Of a DNA stretch of 64,000 bases, positions 35,828 to 49,246 are shown piece after piece (position 1 is the first letter of the stretch; every line of letters begins with the position of its first letter). The position numbers were made by a program, and so were the translations under genes. Below the pieces are notes generated by a model that ran no database searches, was not told the DNA's origin, and was given only the letters and a program-made list of their open reading frames with translations. The stretch comes from Hippasteria phrygiana (taxonomy: Eukaryota; Echinodermata; Asteroidea; Valvatida; Goniasteridae): assembly GCA_037893225.1 (NCBI GenBank), contig JAZGUH010000103.1, positions 4,588,001 through 4,652,000 of the forward strand. Reading direction: 5' to 3'.

Positions 35828-38800
35828 CTAATTTCTTCCCGTGAACTCTGTGTGCGTTCTTCCGTTTACTGCATTGTGACTGTTTAACGTTTGCCACATT
35901 TTCAGATGAACGCCCCTCCTTTCCCTGTTCATAATTGAATGGGATATTCACCAAATCCAGTTATTTTCACACGTATGGGTAGCTTAGATCTAGCGCAACA
36001 ATTTCAGACCATCGCCAGCTTCATAGCGTGAGAACTCTTCAAGAAAATTCAAACCTCGCTCCTAATTTCTTCCCGTGAACTCTGTGTGCGTTCTCCCGTT
36101 TACTGCATTGTGACTGCTTAACGTTTGCCACATTTTCAGATGAACGCCCCTCCTTTCCCTGTTCATAATTGAATGGGATATTGACCAAATCCAGCAATTT
36201 TCACACGTATTGGTAGCTTAAATCTAGCGCAACAATTTGAGACCATCGCCAGCTTCACAGCGTTAGAACTCTTCGAGAAAATTCAAACCTCGCAACAAAT
36301 TTCTTCACATGAACTCTGTGTGCGTTCTCCCGTTTACTGCATTGTGGCTGCTTAACGTTTGCCAAATTTTCAGATGAACGCCCCTCCTTTCCCTGTTCAT
36401 AATTGAATGGTATATTGACCAAATCCAGTAATTTGTACACGTATGGGTAGCTTAGATATAGCGCAACAATTTCAGACCATCGCCAGCTTCACAGCGTTAG
36501 AACTCTTCGAGAAAATTCAAACCTCGCAACAAATTTCTTCCAGTGAACTCTGTGTGCGTTCTTCCGTTTACTATATTGTAACTGTTTAACGTTTGCCACA
36601 TTTTCAGATGAACGCCCCTCCTTTCCCTGTTCATAATTGAATGGGATATTCACCAAATCCAGTTATTTTCACACGTATGGGTAGCTTAGATCAAGCGCAA
36701 CAATTTCAGACCATCGCCAGCTTCATAGCGTGAGAACTCTTCGAGAAAATTCAAACCTCGCACCTAATTTCTTCCCGTGAACTCTGTGTGCGTTCTCCCG
36801 TTTACTGCATTGTGACTGCTTAACGTTTGCCACATTTTCAGATGAACGCCCCTCCTTTCCCTGTTCATAATTGAATGGGATATTGACCAAATCCAGCAAT
36901 TTTCACACGTATGGGTAGCTTAAATCTAGCGCAACAATTTGAGACCAACGCCAGCTTCACAGCGTTAGAACTCTTCGAGAAAATTCAAACCTCGCAACAC
37001 ATTTCTTCCCATGAACTCTGTGTGCGTTCTCCCGTTTACTGCATTGTGACTGTTTAACGTTTGCCACATTTTCAGATGAACGCCCCTCCTTTCCCTGTTC
37101 ATAATTGAATGGGATATTCACCAAATCCAGTTATTTTCACACGTATGGGTAGCTTAGATCTAGCGCAACAATTTCAGACCATCGCCAGCTTCATAGCGTG
37201 AGAACTCTTCAAGAAAATTCAAACCTCGCTCCTAATTTCTTCCCGTGAACTCTGTGTGCGTTCTCCCGTTTACTGCATTGTGACTGCTTAACGTTTGCCA
37301 CATTTTCAGATGAACGCCCCTCCTTTCCCTGTTCATAATTGAATGGGATATTGACCAAATCCAGCAATTTTCACACGTATTGGTAGCTTAAATCTAGCGC
37401 AACAATTTGAGACCATCGCCAGCTTCACAGCGTTAGAACTCTTCGAGAAAATTCAAACCTCGCAACAAATTTCTTCACATGAACTCTGTGTGCGTTCTCC
37501 CGTTTACTGCATTGTGGCTGCTTAACGTTTGCCAAATTTTCAGATGAACGCCCCTCCTTTCCCTGTTCATAATTGAATGGTATATTGACCAAATCCAGTA
37601 ATTTGTACACGTATGGGTAGCTTAGATATAGCGCAACAATTTCAGACCATCGCCAGCTTCACAGCGTTAGAACTCTTCGAGAAAATTCAAACCTCGCAAC
37701 AAATTTCTTCCAGTGAACTCTGTGTGCGTTCTTCCGTTTACTATATTGTAACTGTTTAACGTTTGCCACATTTTCAGATGAACGCCCCTCCTTTCCCTGT
37801 TCATAATTGAATGGGATATTCACCAAATCCAGTTATTTTCACACGTATGGGTAGCTTAGATCAAGCGCAACAATTTCAGACCATCGCCAGCTTCATAGCG
37901 TGAGAACTCTTCGAGAAAATTCAAACCTCGCACCTAATTTCTTCCCGTGAACTCTGTGTGCGTTCTCCCGTTTACTGCATTGTGACTGCTTAACGTTTGC
38001 CACATTTTCAGATGAACGCCCCTCCTTTCCCTGTTCATAATTGAATGGGATATTGACCAAATCCAGCAATTTTCACACGTATGGGTAGCTTAAATCTAGC
38101 GCAACAATTTGAGACCAACGCCAGCTTCACAGCGTTAGAACTCTTCGAGAAAATTCAAACCTCGCAACACATTTCTTCCCATGAACTCTGTGTGCGTTCT
38201 CCCGTTTACTGCATTGTGGCTGCTTAACGTTTGCCAAATTTTCAGATGAACGCCCTCCTTTCCCTGTTCATAATTGAATGGTATATTGACCAAATCCAGT
38301 AAATTTTACACGTATGGGTAGCTTAGATATAGCGCAACAATTTCAGACCATCGCCAGCTTCACAGCGTTAGAACTCTTCGAGAAAATTCAAACCTCGCAA
38401 CAAATTTCTTCCTGTGAATTCTGTGTGCGTTCTCCCGTTTACTGCATTGTGACTGCTTAACGTTTGCCACATTTTCAGATGAACGCCCCTCCTTTCCCTG
38501 TTCATAATTGAATGGGATATTGACCAAATCCAGTAATTTTCACACGTATGGGTAGCTTAGATATAGCGCAACAATTTCAGACCATCGCCAGCTTCACAGC
38601 GTTAGAACTCTTCGAGAAAATTCAAACCTCGCACCTAATTTCTTCCCGTGAACTCTGTGTGCGTTCTTCCGTTTACTGCATTGTGACTGTTTAACGTTTG
38701 CCCCATTTTCAGATGAACGCCCCTCCTTTCCCTGTTCATAATTGAATGGAATATTGACCAAATCCAGCAATTTTCACACGTATGGGTAGCTTAAATCTAG

Positions 38801-39102
38801 CGCAACAATTTGAGACCAACGCCAGCTTCACAGCGTTAGAACTCTTCGAGAAAATTCAAACCTCGCAACACATTTCTTCCCATGAACTCTGTGTGCGTTC
38901 TCCCGTTTACTGCATTGTGACTGTTTAACGTTTGCCACATTTTCAGATGAACGCCCCTCCTTTCCCTGTTCATAATTGAATGGGATATTCACCAAATCCA
39001 GTTATTTTCACACGTATGGGTAGCTTAGATCTAGCGCAACAATTTCAGACCATCGCCAGCTTCATAGCGTGAGAACTCTTCAAGAAAATTCAAACCTCGC
39101 TC
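35828..39102 (+). repeat. 14-mer HOR, 3275 bp, copy 1 (zone E)
   Basis: Fourteen monomers with one C-deletion (38250). The 3275-bp period holds from 35828 to 42409, and I found no difference between copies in the parts compared. Markers shared by both copies are CGCTCCTAATT, GTATTGGTAGC, AATTTGTACACG and GAGACCAACGCC. The unit begins where CACCTAATT gives way to the shared sequence and contains an internal 5-mer duplication. Confidence 0.88.
35880..38218 (+). repeat. nested 5-mer duplication, 1170-bp period
   Basis: Inside the 14-mer, 35880-37049 and 37050-38218 are direct repeats of five full-length monomers. Both start at TGTTTAACG and both carry GTATTGGTAGC, AATTTGTACACG, TTTACTATATTG, AGATCAAGC and GAGACCAACGCC. 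The match ends at 38219, where GTGGCTGC replaces GTGACTGT. The same nested pair recurs 3275 bp to the right (39155-41493), so the 5-mer duplication came before the 14-mer one. Confidence 0.87.
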
Positions 39103-42100
39103 CTAATTTCTTCCCGTGAACTCTGTGTGCGTTCTTCCGTTTACTGCATTGTGACTGTTTAACGTTTGCCACATTTTCAGATGAACGCCCCTCCTTTCCC
39201 TGTTCATAATTGAATGGGATATTCACCAAATCCAGTTATTTTCACACGTATGGGTAGCTTAGATCTAGCGCAACAATTTCAGACCATCGCCAGCTTCATA
39301 GCGTGAGAACTCTTCAAGAAAATTCAAACCTCGCTCCTAATTTCTTCCCGTGAACTCTGTGTGCGTTCTCCCGTTTACTGCATTGTGACTGCTTAACGTT
39401 TGCCACATTTTCAGATGAACGCCCCTCCTTTCCCTGTTCATAATTGAATGGGATATTGACCAAATCCAGCAATTTTCACACGTATTGGTAGCTTAAATCT
39501 AGCGCAACAATTTGAGACCATCGCCAGCTTCACAGCGTTAGAACTCTTCGAGAAAATTCAAACCTCGCAACAAATTTCTTCACATGAACTCTGTGTGCGT
39601 TCTCCCGTTTACTGCATTGTGGCTGCTTAACGTTTGCCAAATTTTCAGATGAACGCCCCTCCTTTCCCTGTTCATAATTGAATGGTATATTGACCAAATC
39701 CAGTAATTTGTACACGTATGGGTAGCTTAGATATAGCGCAACAATTTCAGACCATCGCCAGCTTCACAGCGTTAGAACTCTTCGAGAAAATTCAAACCTC
39801 GCAACAAATTTCTTCCAGTGAACTCTGTGTGCGTTCTTCCGTTTACTATATTGTAACTGTTTAACGTTTGCCACATTTTCAGATGAACGCCCCTCCTTTC
39901 CCTGTTCATAATTGAATGGGATATTCACCAAATCCAGTTATTTTCACACGTATGGGTAGCTTAGATCAAGCGCAACAATTTCAGACCATCGCCAGCTTCA
40001 TAGCGTGAGAACTCTTCGAGAAAATTCAAACCTCGCACCTAATTTCTTCCCGTGAACTCTGTGTGCGTTCTCCCGTTTACTGCATTGTGACTGCTTAACG
40101 TTTGCCACATTTTCAGATGAACGCCCCTCCTTTCCCTGTTCATAATTGAATGGGATATTGACCAAATCCAGCAATTTTCACACGTATGGGTAGCTTAAAT
40201 CTAGCGCAACAATTTGAGACCAACGCCAGCTTCACAGCGTTAGAACTCTTCGAGAAAATTCAAACCTCGCAACACATTTCTTCCCATGAACTCTGTGTGC
40301 GTTCTCCCGTTTACTGCATTGTGACTGTTTAACGTTTGCCACATTTTCAGATGAACGCCCCTCCTTTCCCTGTTCATAATTGAATGGGATATTCACCAAA
40401 TCCAGTTATTTTCACACGTATGGGTAGCTTAGATCTAGCGCAACAATTTCAGACCATCGCCAGCTTCATAGCGTGAGAACTCTTCAAGAAAATTCAAACC
40501 TCGCTCCTAATTTCTTCCCGTGAACTCTGTGTGCGTTCTCCCGTTTACTGCATTGTGACTGCTTAACGTTTGCCACATTTTCAGATGAACGCCCCTCCTT
40601 TCCCTGTTCATAATTGAATGGGATATTGACCAAATCCAGCAATTTTCACACGTATTGGTAGCTTAAATCTAGCGCAACAATTTGAGACCATCGCCAGCTT
40701 CACAGCGTTAGAACTCTTCGAGAAAATTCAAACCTCGCAACAAATTTCTTCACATGAACTCTGTGTGCGTTCTCCCGTTTACTGCATTGTGGCTGCTTAA
40801 CGTTTGCCAAATTTTCAGATGAACGCCCCTCCTTTCCCTGTTCATAATTGAATGGTATATTGACCAAATCCAGTAATTTGTACACGTATGGGTAGCTTAG
40901 ATATAGCGCAACAATTTCAGACCATCGCCAGCTTCACAGCGTTAGAACTCTTCGAGAAAATTCAAACCTCGCAACAAATTTCTTCCAGTGAACTCTGTGT
41001 GCGTTCTTCCGTTTACTATATTGTAACTGTTTAACGTTTGCCACATTTTCAGATGAACGCCCCTCCTTTCCCTGTTCATAATTGAATGGGATATTCACCA
41101 AATCCAGTTATTTTCACACGTATGGGTAGCTTAGATCAAGCGCAACAATTTCAGACCATCGCCAGCTTCATAGCGTGAGAACTCTTCGAGAAAATTCAAA
41201 CCTCGCACCTAATTTCTTCCCGTGAACTCTGTGTGCGTTCTCCCGTTTACTGCATTGTGACTGCTTAACGTTTGCCACATTTTCAGATGAACGCCCCTCC
41301 TTTCCCTGTTCATAATTGAATGGGATATTGACCAAATCCAGCAATTTTCACACGTATGGGTAGCTTAAATCTAGCGCAACAATTTGAGACCAACGCCAGC
41401 TTCACAGCGTTAGAACTCTTCGAGAAAATTCAAACCTCGCAACACATTTCTTCCCATGAACTCTGTGTGCGTTCTCCCGTTTACTGCATTGTGGCTGCTT
41501 AACGTTTGCCAAATTTTCAGATGAACGCCCTCCTTTCCCTGTTCATAATTGAATGGTATATTGACCAAATCCAGTAAATTTTACACGTATGGGTAGCTTA
41601 GATATAGCGCAACAATTTCAGACCATCGCCAGCTTCACAGCGTTAGAACTCTTCGAGAAAATTCAAACCTCGCAACAAATTTCTTCCTGTGAATTCTGTG
41701 TGCGTTCTCCCGTTTACTGCATTGTGACTGCTTAACGTTTGCCACATTTTCAGATGAACGCCCCTCCTTTCCCTGTTCATAATTGAATGGGATATTGACC
41801 AAATCCAGTAATTTTCACACGTATGGGTAGCTTAGATATAGCGCAACAATTTCAGACCATCGCCAGCTTCACAGCGTTAGAACTCTTCGAGAAAATTCAA
41901 ACCTCGCACCTAATTTCTTCCCGTGAACTCTGTGTGCGTTCTTCCGTTTACTGCATTGTGACTGTTTAACGTTTGCCCCATTTTCAGATGAACGCCCCTC
42001 CTTTCCCTGTTCATAATTGAATGGAATATTGACCAAATCCAGCAATTTTCACACGTATGGGTAGCTTAAATCTAGCGCAACAATTTGAGACCAACGCCAG

Positions 42101-42377
42101 CTTCACAGCGTTAGAACTCTTCGAGAAAATTCAAACCTCGCAACACATTTCTTCCCATGAACTCTGTGTGCGTTCTCCCGTTTACTGCATTGTGACTGTT
42201 TAACGTTTGCCACATTTTCAGATGAACGCCCCTCCTTTCCCTGTTCATAATTGAATGGGATATTCACCAAATCCAGTTATTTTCACACGTATGGGTAGCT
42301 TAGATCTAGCGCAACAATTTCAGACCATCGCCAGCTTCATAGCGTGAGAACTCTTCAAGAAAATTCAAACCTCGCTC
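39103..42377 (+). repeat. 14-mer HOR, 3275 bp, copy 2 (zone E)
   Basis: This is the second copy of 35828-39102, including its internal 5-mer duplication and the C-deletion at 41528. Apparent identity over more than 3 kb makes this one of the youngest duplications in the window. Periodicity fails at 42409, where CTCCCG replaces CTTCCG. After that a further partial round follows at a 13-monomer offset (3041 bp) relative to copy 2. Confidence 0.88.
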
Positions 42378-43280
42378 CTAATTTCTTCCCGTGAACTCTG
42401 TGTGCGTTCTCCCGTTTACTGCATTGTGACTGCTTAACGTTTGCCACATTTTCAGATGAACGCCCCTCCTTTCCCTGTTCATAATTGAATGGGATATTGA
42501 CCAAATCCAGCAATTTTCACACGTATTGGTAGCTTAAATCTAGCGCAACAATTTGAGACCATCGCCAGCTTCACAGCGTTAGAACTCTTCGAGAAAATTC
42601 AAACCTCGCAACAAATTTCTTCACATGAACTCTGTGTGCGTTCTCCCGTTTACTGCATTGTGGCTGCTTAACGTTTGCCAAATTTTCAGATGAACGCCCC
42701 TCCTTTCCCTGTTCATAATTGAATGGTATATTGACCAAATCCAGTAATTTGTACACGTATGGGTAGCTTAGATATAGCGCAACAATTTCAGACCATCGCC
42801 AGCTTCACAGCGTTAGAACTCTTCGAGAAAATTCAAACCTCGCAACAAATTTCTTCCAGTGAACTCTGTGTGCGTTCTTCCGTTTACTATATTGTAACTG
42901 TTTAACGTTTGCCACATTTTCAGATGAACGCCCCTCCTTTCCCTGTTCATAATTGAATGGGATATTCACCAAATCCAGTTATTTTCACACGTATGGGTAG
43001 CTTAGATCAAGCGCAACAATTTCAGACCATCGCCAGCTTCATAGCGTGAGAACTCTTCGAGAAAATTCAAACCTCGCACCTAATTTCTTCCCGTGAACTC
43101 TGTGTGCGTTCTCCCGTTTACTGCATTGTGACTGCTTAACGTTTGCCACATTTTCAGATGAACGCCCCTCCTTTCCCTGTTCATAATTGAATGGGATATT
43201 GACCAAATCCAGCAATTTTCACACGTATGGGTAGCTTAAATCTAGCGCAACAATTTGAGACCAACGCCAGCTTCACAGCG
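42378..43280 (+). repeat. partial zone E unit, truncated
   Basis: These monomers continue zone E (GTATTGGTAGC at 42524, AATTTGTACACG at 42747, TATATTG at 42888, GACCAACG at 43259) as a third, incomplete round. They then pass without any break into the displaced copy of zone D. Nothing else is present. Confidence 0.82.
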
Positions 43281-46200
43281 TTAGAACTCTTCGAGAAAAT
43301 TCAAACCTCGCAACACATTTCTTCCCATGAACTCTGTGTGCGTTCTCCCGTTTACTGCATTGTGGCTGCTTAACGTTTGCCAAATTTTCAGATGAACGCC
43401 CTCCTTTCCCTGTTCATAATTGAATGGTATATTGACCAAATCCAGTAAATTTTACACGTATGGGTAGCTTAGATATAGCGCAACAATTTCAGACCATCGC
43501 CAGCTTCACAGCGTTAGAACTCTTCGAGAAAATTCAAACCTCGCAACAAATTTCTTCCTGTGAATTCTGTGTGCGTTCTCCCGTTTACTGCATTGTGACT
43601 GCTTAACGTTTGCCACATTTTCAGATGAACGCCCCTCCTTTCCCTGTTCATAATTGAATGGGATATTGACCAAATCCAGTAATTTTCACACGTATGGGTA
43701 GCTTAGATATAGCGCAACAATTTCAGACCATCGCCAGCTTCACAGCGTTAGAACTCTTCGAGAAAATTCAAACCTCGCACCTAATTTCTTCCCGTGAACT
43801 CTGTGTGCGTTCTTCCGTTTACTGCATTGTGACTGTTTAACGTTTGCCCCATTTTCAGATGAACGCCCCTCCTTTCCCTGTTCATAATTGAATGGAATAT
43901 TGACCAAATCCAGCAATTTTCACACGTATGGGTAGCTTAAATCTAGCGCAACAATTTGAGATCATCGCCAGCTTCACAGCGTTAGAACTCTTCGAGAAAA
44001 TTCAAACCTCGCAACAAATTTCTTCCCATGAACTCTGTGTGCGTTCTCCCGTTTACTGCATTGTGGCTGCTTAACGTTTGCCAAATTTTCAGATGAACGC
44101 CCCTCCTTTCCCTGTTCATAATTGAATGGTATATTGACCAAATCCAGTAATTTTTACACGTATGGGTAGCTTAGATATAGCGCAACAATTTCAGACCATC
44201 GCCAGCTTCACAGCGTTAGAACTCTTCGAGAAAATTCAAAACTCGCAACAAATTTCTTCCCATGAACACTGTGTGCGTTCTCCCGTTTACTGTATTGTAA
44301 CTGTTTAACGTTTGCCACATTTTCAGATGAACGCCCCTCCTTTCCCTGTTCATAATTGAATGGGATATTGACCAAATCCAGCAATGTTCACACGTATGGG
44401 TAGATTAAATCTAGCGCAACAAATTGAGACCATCGCCAGCTTCACAGCGTTAGAACTCTTCGAGAAAATTCAAACCTCGCAACAAATTTCTTCACATGAA
44501 CTCTGTGTGCGTTCTCCCGTTTACTGCATTGTGGCTGCTTAACGTTTGCCAAATTTTCAGATGAACGCCCCTCCTTTCCCTGTTCATAATCGAATGGTAT
44601 ATTGACCAAATCCAGTAATTTTTACACGTATGGGTAGCTTAGATATAGCGCAACAATTTCAGACCATCGCCAGCTTCACAGCGTTAGAACTCTTTGAGAA
44701 AATTTAAACCTCGCAACAAATTTCTTTCTGTGAACTCTGTGTGCGTTCTTCCGTTTACTGCATTGTGACTGCTTAACGTTTGCCACATTTTCAGATGAAC
44801 GCCCCTCCTTTCCCTGTTCATAATTGAATGGGATATTGACCAAATCCAGTAATTTTCACACGTATGGGTAGCTTAGATATAGCTCAACAATTTTAGACCA
44901 TCGCCAGCTTCACAGCGTTAGAACTCTTCGAGAAAATTCAAACCTCGCAACAAATTTCTTCCAGTGAACTCTGTGTGCGTTCTCCCGTTTACTGCATTGT
45001 GACTGCTTAACGTTTGCCACATTTTCAGATGAACGCCCCTCCTTTCCCTGTTCATAATTGAATGGGATATTGACCAAATCCAGCAATTTTCACACGTATG
45101 GGTAGCTTAAATCTAGTGCAACAATTTGAGACCATCGCCAGCTTCACAGCGTTAGAACTCTTCGAGAAAATTCAAACCTCGCAACAAATTTCTTCCCATG
45201 AACTCTGTGTGCGTTCTCCCGTTTACTGCATTGTGGCTGCTTAACGTTTGCCAAATTTTCAGATGAACGCCCTCCTTTCCCTGTTCATAATTGAATGGTA
45301 TATTGACCAAATCCAGTAATTTTTACACGTATGGGTAGCTTAGATATAGCGCAACAATTTCAGACCATCGCCAGCTTCACAGCGTTAGAACTCTTCGAGA
45401 AAATTCAAACCACGCAACAAATTTCTTCCTGTGAATTCTGTGTGCGTTCTCCCGTTTACTGCATTGTGACTGCTTAACGTTTGCCACATTTTCAGATGAA
45501 CGCCCCTCCTTTCCCTGTTCATAATTGAATGGGATATTGACCAAATCCAGTAATTTTCACACGTATGGGTAGCTTAGATATAGCGCAACAATTTCAGACC
45601 ATCGCCAGCTTCACAGCGTTAGAACTCTTCGAGAAAATTCAAACCTCGCACCTAATTTCTTCCCGTGAACTCTGTGTGCGTTCTTCTGTTTACTGCATTG
45701 TGACTGTTTAACGTTTGCCACATTTTCAGATGAACGCCCCTCCTTTCCCTGTTCATAATTGAATGGAATATTGACCAAATCCAGCAATTTTCACACGTAT
45801 GGGTAGCTTAAATCTAGCGCAACAATATGAGATCATCGCCAGCTTCACAGCGTTAGAACTCTTCGAGAAAATTCAAACCTAGCAACAAATTTCTTCCCAT
45901 GAACTCTGTGTGCGTTCTCCCGTTTACTGCATTGTGGCTGCTTAACGTTTGCCAAATTTTCAGATGAACGCCCCTCCTTTCCCTGTTCATAATTGAATGG
46001 TATATTGACCAAATCCAGTAATTTTTACACGTATGGGTAGCTTAGATATAGCGCAACAATTTCAGACCATCGCCAGCTTCACAGCGTTAGAACTCTTCGA
46101 GAAAATTCAAACCTCGCAACATATTTCTTCCTGTGAACTCTGTGTGCGTTCTCCCGTTTACTGCATTGTGGCTGCTTAACGTTTGCCAAATTTTCAGAAG

Positions 46201-46906
46201 AACGCCCCTCCTTTCCCTGTTCATAATTATATGGTATATTGACCAAATCCAGTAACTTTCACACGTATGGGTAGCTTAGATATAGAACAACAATTTCAGA
46301 CCATCGCCAGCTTCACAGCGTTAGAACTCTTCGAGAAAATTCAAACCTCGCACCTAATTTCTTCCCGTGAACTCTGTGTGCGTTCTTCCGTTTACTGCAT
46401 TGTGACTGTTTAACGTTTGCCACATTTTCAGATGAACGCCCCTCCTTTCCCTGTTCATAATTGAATGGGATATTCACCAAATCCAGTTATTTTCACACGT
46501 ATGGGTAGCTTAGATCTAGCGCAACAATTTCAGACCATCGCCAGCTTCATAGCGTGAGAACTCTTCAAGAAAATTCAAACCTCGCACCTAATTTCTTCCC
46601 GTGAACTCTGTGTGCGTTCTCCCGTTTACTGCATTGTGACTGCTTAACGTTTGCCACATTTTCAGATGAACGCCCCTCCTTTCCCCGTTCATAATTGAAT
46701 GGGATATTGACCAAATCCAGCAATTTTCACACGTATTGGTAGCTTAAATCTAGCGCAACAATTTGAGACCATCGCCAGCTTCACAGCGTTAGAACTCTTC
46801 GAGAAAATTCAAACCTCGCAACAAATTTCTTCCCATGAACTCTGTGTGCGTTCTCCCGTTTACTGCATTGTGGCTGCTTAACGTTTGCCAAATTTTCAGA
46901 TGAACG
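43281..46906 (+). repeat. displaced copy of 25973-29598 (offset 17,308 bp)
   Basis: This 3.6-kb stretch follows the same monomer order as 25973-29598 at a constant offset of 17,308 bases (74 monomers less eight deletions). Shared rare variants make the relationship specific: AATTTAAACC (27393/44701), ATAGAACAAC (28975/46283), CTAGCAAC (28571/45879), GTATTGG (29425/46733) and CTTTCCCCG (29375/46683). Private changes here include TAGATTAAAT (44401), CCACGCAAC (45410) and GTAACTTTC (46254). The orientation is the same. Confidence 0.87.
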
Positions 46907-49246
46907 CCCCTCCTTTCCCTGTTCATAATCGAATGGTATATTGACCAAATCCAGTAATTTTTACACGTATGGGTAGCTTAGATATAGCGCAACAATTTCA
47001 GACCATCGCCAGCTTCACAGCGTTAGAACTCTTTGAGAAAATTTAAACCTCGCAACAAATTTCTTTCTGTGAACTCTGTGTGCGTTCTTCCGTTTACTGC
47101 ATTGTGACTGCTTAACGTTTGCCACATTTTCAGATGAACGCCCCTCCTTTCCCTGTTCATAATTGAATGGGATATTGACCAAATCCAGTAATTTTCACAC
47201 GTATGGGTAGCTTAGATATAGCTCAACAATTTTAGACCATCGCCAGCTTCACAGCGTTAGAACTCTTCGAGAAAATTCAAACCTCGCAACAAATTTCTTC
47301 CAGTGAACTCTGTGTGCGTTCTCCCGTTTACTGCATTGTGACTGCTTAACGTTTGCCACATTTTCAGATGAACGCCCCTCCTTTCCCTGTTCATAATTGA
47401 ATGGGATATTGACCAAATCCAGCAATTTTCACACGTATGGGTAGCTTAAATCTAGTGCAACAATTTGAGACCATCGCCAGCTTCACAGCGTTAGAACTCT
47501 TCGAGAAAATTCAAACCTCGCAACAAATTTCTTCCCATGAACTCTGTGTGCGTTCTCCCGTTTACTGCATTGTGGCTGCTTAACGTTTGCCAAATTTTCA
47601 GATGAACGCCCTCCTTTCCCTGTTCATAATTGAATGGTATATTGACCAAATCCAGTAATTTTTACACGTATGGGTAGCTTAGATATAGCGCAACAATTTC
47701 AGACCATCGCCAGCTTCACAGCGTTAGAACTCTTCGAGAAAATTCAAACCACGCAACAAATTTCTTCCTGTGAATTATGTGTGCGTTCTCCCGTTTACTG
47801 CATTGTGACTGCTTAACGTTTGCCACATTTTCAGATGAACGCCCCTCCTTTCCCTGTTCATAATTGAATGGGATATTGACCAAATCCAGTAATTTTCACA
47901 CGTATGGGTAGCTTAGATATAGCGCAACAATTTCAGACCATCGCCAGCTTCACAGCGTTAGAACTCTTCGAGAAAATTCAAACCTCGCACCTAATTTCTT
48001 CCCGTGAACTCTGTGTGCGTTCTTCTGTTTACTGCATTGTGACTGTTTAACGTTTGCCACATTTTCAGATGAACGCCCCTCCTTTCCCTGTTCATAATTG
48101 AATGGAATATTGACCAAATCCAGCAATTTTCACACGTATGGGTAGCTTAAATCTAGCGCAACAATATGAGATCATCGCCAGCTTCACAGCGTTAGAACTC
48201 TTCGAGAAAATTCAAACCTAGCAACAAATTTCTTCCCATGAACTCTGTGTGCGTTCTCCCGTTTACTGCATTGTGGCTGCTTAACGTTTGCCAAATTTTC
48301 AGATGAACGCCCCTCCTTTCCCTGTTCATAATTGAATGGTATATTGACCAAATCCAGTAATTTTTACACGTATGGGTAGCTTAGATATAGCGCAACAATT
48401 TCAGACCATCGCCAGCTTCACAGCGTTAGAACTCTTCGAGAAAATTCAAACCTCGCAACATATTTCTTCCTGTGAACTCTGTGTGCGTTCTCCCGTTTAC
48501 TGCATTGTGGCTGCTTAACGTTTGCCAAATTTTCAGAAGAACGCCCCTCCTTTCCCTGTTCATAATTATATGGTATATTGACCAAATCCAGTAACTTTCA
48601 CACGTATGGGTAGCTTAGATATAGAACAACAATTTCAGACCATCGCCAGCTTCACAGCGTTAGAACTCTTCGAGAAAATTCAAACCTCGCACCTAATTTC
48701 TTCCCGTGAACTCTGTGTGCGTTCTTCCGTTTACTGCATTGTGACTGTTTAACGTTTGCCACATTTTCAGATGAACGCCCCTCCTTTCCCTGTTCATAAT
48801 TGAATGGGATATTCACCAAATCCAGTTATTTTCACACGTATGGGTAGCTTAGATCTAGCGCAACAATTTCAGACCATCGCCAGCTTCATAGCGTGAGAAC
48901 TCTTCAAGAAAATTCAAACCTCGCACCTAATTTCTTCCCGTGAACTCTGTGTGCGTTCTCCCGTTTACTGCATTGTGACTGCTTAACGTTTGCCACATTT
49001 TCAGATGAACGCCCCTCCTTTCCCCGTTCATAATTGAATGGGATATTGACCAAATCCAGCAATTTTCACACGTATTGGTAGCTTAAATCTAGCGCAACAA
49101 TTTGAGACCATCGCCAGCTTCACAGCGTTAGAACTCTTCGAGAAAATTCAAACCTCGCAACAAATTTCTTCCCATGAACTCTGTGTGCGTTCTCCCGTTT
49201 ACTGCATTGTGGCTGCTTAACGTTTGCCAAATTTTCAGATGAACGC
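44493..49246 (+). repeat. 10-mer tandem duplication, 2339 bp (zone F)
   Basis: Two full units (44493-46831 and 46832-49170) plus a short remainder repeat at 2339 bases. Paired markers are ATCGAATGG (44589/46928), AATTTAAACC (44701/47040), CCACGCAAC (45410/47749), CTAGCAAC (45879/48218) and ATAGAACAAC (46283/48622). One private difference was seen (GAATTATG at 47774). The counterpart region at 26-31 kb has only one copy of this unit, so the expansion took place after the long-range copying or was lost there. Confidence 0.88.
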
